Shown one piece after another: positions 8,933 through 17,099 of a stretch of 28,415 nt of DNA; position 1 is the first letter of the stretch; every line of letters starts with the position of its first letter. The stretch covers positions 11,176,128-11,204,542 of the forward strand of contig CM044507.1 in assembly GCA_024364805.1 (NCBI GenBank), written 5' to 3'. Below the pieces are notes generated by a model that was given only the letters and a program-made list of their open reading frames with translations, did not search any database and was not told the origin of the DNA. A program made the position numbers and the translations under genes. The DNA is from Euprymna scolopes. Its lineage: Eukaryota > Mollusca > Cephalopoda > Sepiida > Sepiolidae.

Positions 8933-9443
8933 CAGAGCTACTCAACAAGGGGTAAATACCCTAGGGAGTAAAAAAAAAAATTATAGTCACGGGTAAATAA
9001 TTAAAGTACCTAATAATTTAAAAATAATTATTTCTTTTTGGATTTTATCATGTCGAAGAAACATACCAGGATTCATGTGTCCAATATGGCTTTGCCATCA
9101 TTGTTGTGGATTGTGTGGAGAAGCCTCAGTGTTTGCTGTTCTTGGAAATAGGTCACTGAAACCTTCAATACTGAAACAGCATTTAGAAGCTTCACATCCT
9201 GTCCATGCATCCAATGTGCTAAGGCAAAGAGAGCTAGGTTTAAGGCTGAAGGAACATCGCTCAAACTTGGCTTTGTATCTGAGAAAAAAAACAATGCTTG
9301 CAGCTTCCTATAATGTAGCGTTTTTTTACCTTATTTTTTGTCACTTTATGATGGCTAAAAATTTTTTGTATGGGAGTAGGGGGTAAATGGAGAAATACAT
9401 AAAGCCAAAGGGGAAATGATGAAGGAAAGGTTGCGAATGACTG
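8933..9443 (+). mobile_element. hAT-type DNA transposon relic with transposase N-terminus
   Basis: The 511-bp element is bounded by an exact 8-bp duplication ATTTAAGG. It starts CAGAGCTACTCAAC; its right end, read inward, is CAGTCATTCGCAACCTTT, an imperfect inverted repeat of the CAGnnnTTCnCAACC type. Inside, MSKK (9052) and, in one frame, YGFAIIVVDCVEKPQC followed in another by LKPSILKQHLEASHP and MLAASYNVAF match the BED-finger and N-terminal part of ZBED/SCAND3-like hAT transposases (YGF...EKPQC...LKPxKLKRHLExKHP...ALxASYxVAY). At least one frame break separates them, and the catalytic part is deleted. A broken, internally deleted hAT. Confidence 0.8.
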
Positions 9444-9517
9444 ATTTAAGGAGCATAGAAAGTGGGTTTACTTTTGGCAGCGCCTCGTAATGCTCACTCC
9501 CCTTATTTTGTTCTTTA

Positions 9518-9682
9518 GTTCACAAGAGACGTTTCTGACAGAGAAGAAAAGAATTATTGTTTTCTGAGTCAGAAACTATTCTACCTAACACTCATCGTTG
9601 GCAAGTTTTTTACTTTGAAGTAATCTTTTTTTTAGCTCCTTACATCAAGTGACTTCCTGCCTTGTCTGGAGCAGATTCCATT
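9518..9682 (+). repeat. Anonymous repeat R2, copy 2
   Basis: Degenerate match to 7379-7540: GTTTCTGACAGAG, TTTTAGCTCCTTACATCAAGTG. Confidence 0.5.
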
Positions 9683-9910
9683 AAAAAAATAAATGAAGTT
9701 ACATTTTGTAAGGCTTTTTCATATATTTGGGAGCATTCATTTTAGTTATATACCGTGAAAATTGGCAGTAAATTTTCCAGCAAACTTTAAATGGCCATCA
9801 TAATTCAGTAGCTAATATGGGGCTACCAAAATAAACTTGGTTCCATTGTTTATTTTTTGTAAAGATCTATATGTGCATATTACAATTTTTTTTTATATAA
9901 TGAAAATAAA

Positions 9911-10035
9911 ATTTTGGTTTGGGATAGCTTTTATATACAATTTAGGTTTGGGATAGCTACTATATAAAATTTTGGTTTGGGATAGCTACTATATAAAATT
10001 TTGGTTTGGGATAGCTACTATATAAAATTTTGGTA
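9911..10035 (+). repeat. 29-bp minisatellite, about four copies
   Basis: GGTTTGGGATAGCT recurs at 9916, 9945, 9974 and 10003, and a partial fifth copy starts at 10032, an exact 29-base period. The last units are identical and the first is diverged. Units are directly adjacent without spacers, so this is not a CRISPR array. Confidence 0.93.
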
Positions 10036-10453
10036 TACAGCAATGACAAACTCCAACAAGACAATTTTATATATTGGATATAAAAACTACTTTGACATTG
10101 ATATGTAATAAATGCAAACAATTGTTAACTATTGAGAGAGTAAACCCACTAGTATATAAATTGGTTAGTTGAAAATAATAACAAACGAAAAGTCAGTTGG
10201 GGTTAATTTGTTGAACTCAAGGTTAGAATTGCTAAATTCTAATAATCAATAAAAACATATGTAACATCACATGGCTCAAGGAGATAGAGTGAGGTAGAGA
10301 CACCTCAGTTCCCTGGAAGCACTGCACATGTGAACATGTTAATTAAAAATGAACTAATGGTATTGATTAAACAGTGATTATCGATTTCTCTTTAAAAGGT
10401 CAGTGATTTCGAACAAAGATAAAGTTGAACAAATCTCTTCTGTATTCCCACAG
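10036..10453. other. Anonymous AT-rich sequence
   Basis: No element was identified. The last ~90 bases are open in the frame of the candidate exon that follows and end in a good acceptor-like tract CTTCTGTATTCCCACAG. Confidence 0.35.
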
Positions 10454-10521
10454 TTTGAGCCTGATTTAAGTTCTTTTTGCGATATGAAAGAACTTACTTG
10501 CATTCAGTATATCCTCAATTG
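10454..10521 (+). CDS. Candidate small internal exon, product unknown
   Basis: The 68 bases lie between a strong acceptor-like sequence (TTCTGTATTCCCACAG) and a donor-like TTG|GTAAGG at 10522. They read FEPDLSSFCDMKELTCIQY in the open frame, entering in phase 0 and leaving with two bases over. The same frame is open upstream for about 30 codons and closes at the TAA inside GTAAGG. It could therefore instead be the end of a decayed open frame. No domain was recognised and no partner exon found. Confidence 0.27.
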
Positions 10522-11782
10522 GTAAGGATCATGGAAAGAGCATATACACGAAAAACATGAAGCAACCAAGGTAGGAACACAATTTAAAAACTTTCATGTT
10601 TTTCTAATAATGATTCTCTGTATGTGCAAAACCAGATCAAAATGCAACACAATTGATATGTTTTAGGGTAAGATTAAGACGAATTCTCTTGTTATAGTGA
10701 AGTGGTTAGCTCCTAAAATGTCAAATTTTATTGACTATTTTTGTCTGATTTTTTTCAAAGCAGTGACAGATCAAATTAATTCAGCATATTATTTTGTTGT
10801 TGGATTTTTTTTTTAGGTGGGGTGGGGTGGGGGGAATTATGACAGAACTATGTGATCAAATATAATAGTCAGTTTTAATAGCCAATCCTTTTTTAGCAAT
10901 AAAACTATCAGGAGAAATCCATTTCAAGTATCTCAAGAATTGAAAAAGCAAATCTATTTTTCATTTTTTTTTTTTTTTTTGCCATTTCTTCTTTTTCAAA
11001 ATTTCTTTTATTCTTTATTTTTTATGATTTCATTAATACAGACATTATTTTATATGAATATGAATGTTCATGCAAACACTGGCAAAGGATAATTTCTCAT
11101 CATTTTTGATGGATAGTATACACTGGTAATAAATAATTAAAGAAAAAACATCTTTTTATTGTAAATATGAATAAAAATTTATTCAAATCTGCTATAAACA
11201 GACATAAAAAAAGACAAAATAGTATTCGTTTATACAGCAATAAAAATGCACTTTATACAGGATGGATTTGATACAATAATGATAATTGGTTTAATTGCAT
11301 TTGATAAAATAATGAATAATGTCAGTTAAATTATAAAAAATCTTGCAGTATTTTGAAACAACTCATTGTTACATAAAACCATTATATTTAATGTTTTAGC
11401 AATTTGAATTGTACATGTGAAACGCTGAAAGACGTTTCATCAAGGAATTTTCAACATGGCCGCTATAAACAAATCATACTGGATGCGAAGGGAGTTAACT
11501 GTTCTTAATACGTCACAATGGAGATAGCCTCCACTCCCGAACATATTTTATAAAATGGAAAAAATAAAAACGTTTTTATCCACAAATTTTATTACCTGTT
11601 GAGTTATTACTCTTGTGGCATAATATGAACATGGTTAACTTCCCTTCTTCGGGGAGGGAGGGGGGCAGTTGTATAGAAGCACAAAAAAATTTCACTGATG
11701 CAAACTTCATTTTATAAGAACCAAACATCAGTATTTGACAAATGCAAAAAATCAAGGTAGCCATGTTGCAGCTGAATTGTTA
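10522..11782. other. Anonymous AT-rich sequence; possible 3'UTR of the minus-strand exon
   Basis: No coding frame was supported. Minus-strand AATAAA signals lie at 11155-11160 and 11178-11183, about 600 bases beyond the stop at 11783. If that exon is real, much of this stretch would be its 3'UTR. A G-rich run lies near 10818-10834 and another near 11652-11667. Confidence 0.35.
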
Positions 11783-11890
11783 TCAAGATGATTGGTGAGC
11801 GATGACATTGGCTGTTGGCTTGACTTGAGGAATTAATGACCACGGAACCTTGCTGGTTGCTTGTGAGGCAGTCTTAGTTGGACCTCCATA
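11783..11890 (-). CDS. Candidate terminal coding exon, product unknown
   Basis: On the minus strand, TATATATCTTTCAG is followed by 35 open codons and TGA (11783-11785). The peptide begins YGGPTKTASQATSKVPW and ends VKPTANVIAHQSS. Base composition is clearly richer in G+C than the surrounding DNA, and the residues are Ser/Thr/Pro/Gln-rich, like a disordered C-terminal tail. Earlier exons would lie to the right on the plus map and were not found. It might be spliced to the donor at 17092 after the zinc-finger stop, in which case it would be untranslated. I do not recognise the protein. Confidence 0.4.
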   Translation of the reverse strand, partial: YGGPTKTASQATSKVPWSLIPQVKPTANVIAHQSS

Positions 11891-12225
11891 CTGAAAGATA
11901 TATAATTAAATAAATAAAGCTGGAATAAAGGAAGCAGGGAATATGAAATGGTGTATTTGGAATGAGACGGTAAGCAAACAAACCAATTAAAAATATTGAC
12001 ACAAAAATGTTCATTAATTTTAGATAGTTCAACTAAATTACTGACTCTTAGTCATGGCATCATTTCATTTCATGCAGTGTGGCGTGTGCAAAAAAGCTGC
12101 ATAGAAAAATATCTTTTTAGAAAAGTAATCCATGTCTCCTCCATGGATTACATCACGAATGAAGCAGTGTGTATGACTGCCATCTTGCACACAAAACATT
12201 TTGAAGAAAACTGCTAACTATCACG
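11891..12225. other. Anonymous sequence with a short inverted repeat
   Basis: GTAATCCATG and CATGGATTAC (about 12125-12151) form a 10-bp inverted repeat. The 73-codon plus frame 11996-12217 is unrecognised and lacks gene context. Confidence 0.35.
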
Positions 12226-12355
12226 TTTCTGAATTTTTGAGATGAGGATTGATTATTTGTATTAATTGAATTTTTCGACCTACTGTTCTCATCTTAAGTG
12301 CCATTTTCACAACGTTTTGATCAATGTAACCTTCGACCTTCTTCAGGTGCACCTT
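12226..12355 (-). repeat. Dispersed repeat with CACCTGAAGAAGGT core, minus copy
   Basis: On the minus strand: CACCTGAAGAAGGTCGAAGG, then GATCAAAACGTTGTGAAAATG, followed by ACTTAAGATGAGAACAGTAG. The same order is found on the plus strand at 12855-12960. Such CTGAAGAAGG...GAAAC phrases recur in retroelement tails of many marine invertebrates. This explains the 107-codon open frame over the region. Confidence 0.6.
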
Positions 12356-12854
12356 GTTGAATACAAAGATGTTCCTCTTGAAATTTTGTGCAGATTCCAT
12401 AGTTTGACAGAAGCCTTCCCAAGTTTGACATATGTAACAGAACGTGTATGGGCGTGTGTGAAAATAGCAGCAGCAGCCAAATGATAGCTGGCTAGCGAAA
12501 ATATTAGCAGCAGCAGCTTTTAAAGCATGTATGCAAATTAACAAGTGTGCACAAGCTTACGTCATAAGAAAAGGAGAGAAAATATACCAGGTAATCCAGA
12601 GAAGCAAGTTACGTGCCACGGAAGATGGATGTATAAATATGAGGGCAAGAAAGCACTGGCTAGTGCCAGTTTGAGATGGCAGCAACAGAGACTTTTAAAA
12701 AGCACATGTATGTGCCAAAAGACTTTGGAAATATAATGAAATGTGCTGTTTTGGAAGAACCATGAATAAATGCATTTTATTTGCATTTATAAAAAAAATA
12801 TGCTAAATTGAATTTTTATTTGTTTCCTTTTCCTTGTTTGTTCCAGTGACATTA
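12356..12854. other. Anonymous sequence
   Basis: AGCAGC repeats near 12465-12520. Overlapping open frames on both strands are unrecognised. Confidence 0.35.
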
Positions 12855-12965
12855 CAAATACACCTGAAGAAGGTAAAAGGTTAGATCGACTGAAACATGA
12901 AAATGAGACTCAAGATGGGAACAATAATCTAAAAAATCCAAATAATGCTATCATTAAAAGAAGAA
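12855..12965 (+). repeat. Dispersed repeat with CACCTGAAGAAGGT core, plus copy
   Basis: ACACCTGAAGAAGGTAAAAG, GATCGACTGAAACATGAAAA and ACTCAAGATGGGAACAATA align with the minus-strand copy at 12226-12355, about 500 bases away in inverted orientation. Confidence 0.6.
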
Positions 12966-13002
12966 AAAGAAGAACCAGTGGTCTATCGAAAACAATTTTC
13001 TA

Positions 13003-13170
13003 GGTGACAGTGCAGGATGGACGGAGAAAGAGATGGATAGACAACATTGTGATGTGAACACAAATGAGCTTTGCTACAGCACAGGCCCTTGTTCACGAAT
13101 GACAGAAATGGAGACAACTGGTTCACTGTTCAGCAATACAGCATCTCCATGATCCCAAAGGGTTAAGGAA
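13003..13170 (+). pseudogene. LINE-F C-terminal fragment
   Basis: One plus frame reads VQDGRRKRWIDNI, a stop, then TQMSFATAQALVHERQKW and RQLVHCSAI. This is the GRRRGRQRKRWIDNIKEWT...FAxAQxxVxDRxxWRxLV ending found at the C-terminus of a LINE group common in corals and molluscs. The Trp codon after the Ile appears as a stop. Boundaries are approximate. Confidence 0.68.
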
Positions 13171-13215
13171 CTTGTGAGTCATGGAATGAATATTTATTAA
13201 GTTTTATAATGTATA

Positions 13216-13382
13216 CTAGCCGAACATACCTGGTAATGCCCGGTTGAAACATAATGCCAAGTGGAGGGATTAGTCACATACTATTTAAGATACACTGAAT
13301 ATCCTAACTTGCTATGAAAAATGACCACATGCTGGATTTAGGGAAGCATAAAACATGTCCACTTGATCTATGAAAAGGATCT
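13216..13382 (-). mobile_element. Helitron-like element, 3' end fragment
   Basis: Minus-strand 3' terminus CTAG (13216-13219) with plus A13215 outside, and inside it ACCTGGTAATGCCCGG, a decayed form of the GC hairpin of the units at 1256-4109. The rest of the element is not recognisable and appears to be cut by the LINE-A copy that follows. Confidence 0.5.
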
Positions 13383-13944
13383 ATGGGCAGGAGCTGCTAA
13401 AAACAGCCTATCCTGCCTTGACAGAGTACAAAATAGACTTCGTGGTTTGGTGGGGGATGCCCTTTTCTCTTCCCTGCAGCCTCTCTCCCACAGAAGAGAA
13501 GTTGCGAGCCTGTCTTTGTTTTATCGTTATTTCCATGGCAAGTGCTCGTCTGAGCTCCAATCTCTCGTCCCCCCTTACCAATCTTTCATGAGAAACACCC
13601 GTCTGGCTGAAACTACTGTCAATAATTTTCCCCACTCTTTATCTGTGCCTAATTCCAAACGTAGATTCCATGAGCAGAGCTTCTTTCTCAGAAGTGCGCG
13701 ATTGTGGAACTCTCTTCCGTTTGCCTGTTTCCCACCTGACTACAACTTGGATGTTTTCAAATCCAACATAAACAAATTCCTGACAAACCTCCCCCTTAAG
13801 TAAGACACTCTATCAAATCTCCAATGCTAATGATTACTAAAATACTATCTCATTGATTACTGTACACGCAATAACCCTTATCCCTGAGTGGCCTCCAGGC
13901 CTGATAAGTGGTGACCCCCATGTAAAAAAAAAAAAAAAAAAAAA
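13383..13944 (+). pseudogene. LINE-A 3' end, 5'-truncated, with poly-A
   Basis: The open frame from about 13386 to the natural stop at 13801-13803 encodes the C-terminus of a Jockey/CR1-like LINE polyprotein: LSCLDRVQNRLRGLVGDALF, RREVASLSLFYRYFHGKCSS, RNTRLAETT, FPHSLSVP, RRFHEQSFFLRSARLWNSLP and ending LTNLPLK. The 3'UTR carries CTTATCCCTGAGTGGCCTCC...GATAAGTGGTGA and a poly-A tail (13924-13944). The reverse transcriptase itself is absent through 5' truncation. The frame of what remains is intact, so the insertion is relatively young. Confidence 0.88.
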
Positions 13945-15204
13945 TCAAATGCGAAGTAATTCTCATAACTTAAAGAGGAAATAATTCTCATAACTTAAAT
14001 AATCTTACTTCCAGTTTTAAATGCAACTGTTGTCAGTTATTAATAATTGAAATTAAATTAAATTAAAAATAAATTAAATAAATCGACTTTAAATAATATT
14101 TCTATATAAAACTATTCTATTACAACAAACAACTAATAACATTAAGCTAATTATAAAAATACATTTTCTTTAATATAATATGCAAATGATGTTACTCTTC
14201 GAATGTAGATTTCTTTTGAATAAATAGTATATATAGAAATCATGCTGGAATAAAAATGTATATAAGTCCGTTTTCAGTATGAAAATTAATTTGTGAAACA
14301 GTGTACCATTTGTACATATTAATTAAATCATGAACAGACAAACAAACAGACAGGTATATGATATATATATATATATATTATAATAGATATTTAGTGTTCT
14401 TAACTGATTGTAATCGTAAATAGATGGATATTTTCAAAGTACATTTATTTATAGTTAATGGAACTTGTATTAGATTTGCAGAAATTATATTTCTATCTTC
14501 AGAGCATTCTTATTTACAGTATATATTTGTTTTTTTTTTCATATATTGCCTATTATTAATGTTTTCATGTTAGTGTTTGAATAATTGATGAGGAAGACAC
14601 AATAACATTTAAATATGTATTAACAAAAATATATGAAAGAGGTAAATGGAGCAATATCTCTGCTCACTGTTGGACTAGAGGTGATCACCACACTCTTTGC
14701 GTGTCTGTCTCTGACTGACTTGGTAAATTGGTTCTCGTAAACTGGAAGTGACATCATGGAATAGTTCATTATTCCCGGTAGTAGGGGTGCGTCCCCAACA
14801 ATTAAGTAATACATTTTGCTGCCTTTGACCTTAATATAATCCATATAATACCCAGAGTTCTTCCACTTCTCCTTCCATATTAGCAGCCAGCATTAAAGTT
14901 GATAAGCTCGTTATGCTGCTGCTGATTTCAAACAACCAAACTTCACAGACTTTTAGTAGTCATCCCACCGACCCCGAAAAAACAATAAAATAAAGAAATA
15001 TCTGTATGATGTATGTACCAGTGACGGAAAGAAAATATCGTACACGTAAATTGATCTTTTTTTTTTTTAGTTTTATTTTTAAAATAAGAAAATCAAATTT
15101 TGTGGCTGAATGAACAGTGAAGATATCGCGACGCCATCTTGAAAACAGGTTAAAAAAGAACAAAGGAAACGACTCTAAATAATTTAAACTTGTGAGATTT
15201 TAGA
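13945..15204. other. Anonymous AT-rich sequence
   Basis: No gene was supported. A TA microsatellite lies at about 14360-14378. The 74-codon minus frame 14620-14844 is unrecognised. On the minus strand AAGATGGCG at 15139-15131 gives a short 14-codon frame with a good start context, also a YY1-like motif, but nothing around it supports a gene. Confidence 0.35.
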
Positions 15205-15370
15205 AAGTCATTTTTATCATGGGGAGGAGGGGAGACGCTGAAAAAACTCAAATTTGCTTAAAAAATAATTTTCTTTATGAAAATAAATTTACTTATCAAT
15301 TTATGTGATTTTTGGTGTGTGATATTTTCTTTTCTATCATGAGCATGTACCTCACACAGATACTACTTTT
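15205..15370 (+). repeat. Local direct repeat R3, copy 1
   Basis: TCATGGGGAGGAG...GAGACGCTG, AATAAATTTACTTATC and TTTTTGGTGTGTGATA recur in order at 15731-15890. Confidence 0.7.
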
Positions 15371-15730
15371 GAAAATTAGGGATATCAACACTTACCATCT
15401 TATACGACACATTATGTTGGCAAATAAACGTAATATAATTGAAAATTACTGATAAGTATTAATATTGTCATTCTTTTATATGCTAATTCATATCCATGGT
15501 GTTTCCTATGAACCGCATTCATATAGCCTTCGAACACAACTCTTTACACACTATGCACAATGTTTTAAGTAAACTACAACATCCTTCTCAGATTTTTCTT
15601 TATTTTTTTTTCATGGAGGAGTGAAGGGGATGGGCTAGATGTTAATATTATCTACAGACTAAGTACAGCTAATCATGGAAATATCTTGGTGCAAGATGCT
15701 TTCTTTTCATTCATGGGCACGTATATCAGA

Positions 15731-15890
15731 TTTTTCTTTTTTTCATGGGGAGGAGAGGGCGGGGCGGGGGGGGGAGATGCTGGAGAAACTTAAAGTTGTT
15801 TAAAAATGATTGTCTTCATAATAAATTTACTTATCGATTTACATCATTTTTGGGTGCGTGATACTTTCTTTCCATCATCATCACACAGAT
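15731..15890 (+). repeat. Local direct repeat R3, copy 2
   Basis: TCATGGGGAGGAG...GAGATGCTG, AATAAATTTACTTATCG and TTTTTGGGTGCGTGATA; second copy of the repeat at 15205, about 525 bases away. A G-rich run lies near 15758-15774. Confidence 0.7.
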
Positions 15891-15903
15891 TTTTTTTTTT
15901 CAT

Positions 15904-15904
<1 letters not shown>

Positions 15905-15943
<39 letters not shown>

Positions 15944-16098
15944 GTGATCATCACTTATCAAGGCCTGGAAGCCACTCAGGGATAAGGGTTATTGCAAGTA
16001 CATTACGTTAGTGTGGAGATTTGATGAAGTGTTTAAGGGGGCGGTTCATTAGGAATTTGTTAACGTTGGACTTGAATGGTGTTGCATTATTGGCTTCC
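15905..16098 (-). pseudogene. LINE-A 3' fragment, minus strand
   Basis: A plus-strand T run (about 15908-15938) is followed by the reverse complement of the LINE-A 3'UTR (CACTTATCAAGGCCTGGAAG, GGGATAAGGGTTATTGCA) and of the last codons (phrase TTAGGAATTTGTTAACGTTG). Only the last ~55 bases of coding sequence remain. It inserted next to repeat R3. Confidence 0.85.
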
Positions 16099-16450
16099 AT
16101 AAATAGGAGTACATATTAAAAGATGACGGGGACATATATAACGATGATGAGGGAGACATTTACATATTCTGGGATTCTTGGAGCCTTCCTATATAACAGT
16201 TCTGATAACAGATAGAATGATAATGACATTAATATATATTACATGATGATGACGACTGTGACAACTCTTGGAGGTTTCATATTAATTACAGACTGAGTGA
16301 TATACAAAGCAAGTTCTTAACACAGAGGAAGGGGAGACACATAATCTTCAAAAGGTCACACAATGTTCATTATTAGATGATAAACACAATTACCTTTCGT
16401 TCGTGATGAAGGATGACACAAGACAACAGTTACAACATAATGATGCCTTC

Positions 16451-16456
16451 TTTATT
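16451..16456 (-). terminator. Possible polyadenylation signal AATAAA
   Basis: The first clear minus-strand AATAAA below the zinc-finger stop, about 645 bases away. Position and hexamer only; no downstream element was assessed. Confidence 0.2.
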
Positions 16457-17086
16457 CATCTGATCGTCTGGTAGATCGACGTCAGGAATTCCACTTGTAT
16501 CTACATGGTTAATCTTCTACCCTTCGCCTCTAAGGGACTCTTCTTTCCAACTGACTATGTCAACTCTTGGCTGACTAACTGACTCTTATTCTCTCTCTTG
16601 CTGACTGACTAAAATCTGAACCCATAAAATCCTATATGAAGAAATCTCCTTTGTCTATGATGTCAGAAGTGTGTTTACAAACGTGACTAATTTTCACGTG
16701 GCTATGCATATATTTGTCCAAAACACACTTTTGGCAAACAAAAACTATTTTTTAACAATATATTTTTAATTTGCATTGGTCATTCTTTCAGCTGACATTT
16801 TTAATATTCTGGTTTCTAAAAGAATGGACAATCAACCCTTTTTCCAATATAAACAATATTTAACTATTCTAATAGAATTTAACAATAGACTAAATTTCTA
16901 ACATTCCATTTCTTAACCTTCCCTATAGGGTTCGATTCTAGGCTTATCCTAATCTCATTTTCACTTATCTAGTATTCTTCTTATTTAGACGGGAAGGGGA
17001 CAGCCCTTTCCCTGTAACAATGGGTGAGTAGACATTATTATTATCGATAGACTAAGTACAATTAATCATAGAAATATCTTCATGAA

Positions 17087-17092
17087 ACTTAC
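17087..17092 (-). promoter_or_regulatory. Consensus 5' splice site just after the zinc-finger stop
   Basis: On the minus strand, TAACCCAGCG|GTAAGT. The stop codon would end 7 bases before the exon junction, close enough not to trigger nonsense-mediated decay. This suggests a 3'UTR intron or an alternatively spliced transcript. Confidence 0.45.
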
Positions 17093-17099
17093 CGCTGGG

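Larger units (their letters stand above)
16099..17092. other. Anonymous sequence downstream of the zinc-finger exon
   Basis: If the donor at 17092 is used, this is intron; if not, it is 3'UTR and flank. A minus-strand AATAAA lies at 16451-16456. The stretch 17041-17085 resembles 15648-15692 (GACTAAGTACAnnTAATCAT). TGAC-rich text lies at 16552-16612. No second gene was seen. Confidence 0.4.

Noticed and set aside
9911-10035. CRISPR-like array of 29-base repeats
   Set aside because: Units touch each other with no spacers, and the genome is eukaryotic; it is a minisatellite.
12221-12544. 107-codon minus-strand frame as a gene
   Set aside because: Its C-terminal half is the dispersed CACCTGAAGAAGGT repeat also found inverted at 12855.
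14620-14844. 74-codon minus-strand frame
   Set aside because: Open but unrecognised, without splice sites or polyadenylation context; it may be repeat-derived. Left as anonymous.
15131-15139. AAGATGGCG as a start codon or YY1-type promoter element
   Set aside because: The frame stops after 14 codons and no donor site follows; a 9-base motif alone is weak evidence.
16364-17019. Possible solo LTR (TGTT...AACA ends, minus AATAAA inside)
   Set aside because: Only short end similarity was seen. The flanking 5-base sequences do not match, and there is no internal region or second copy in the window. Not called.
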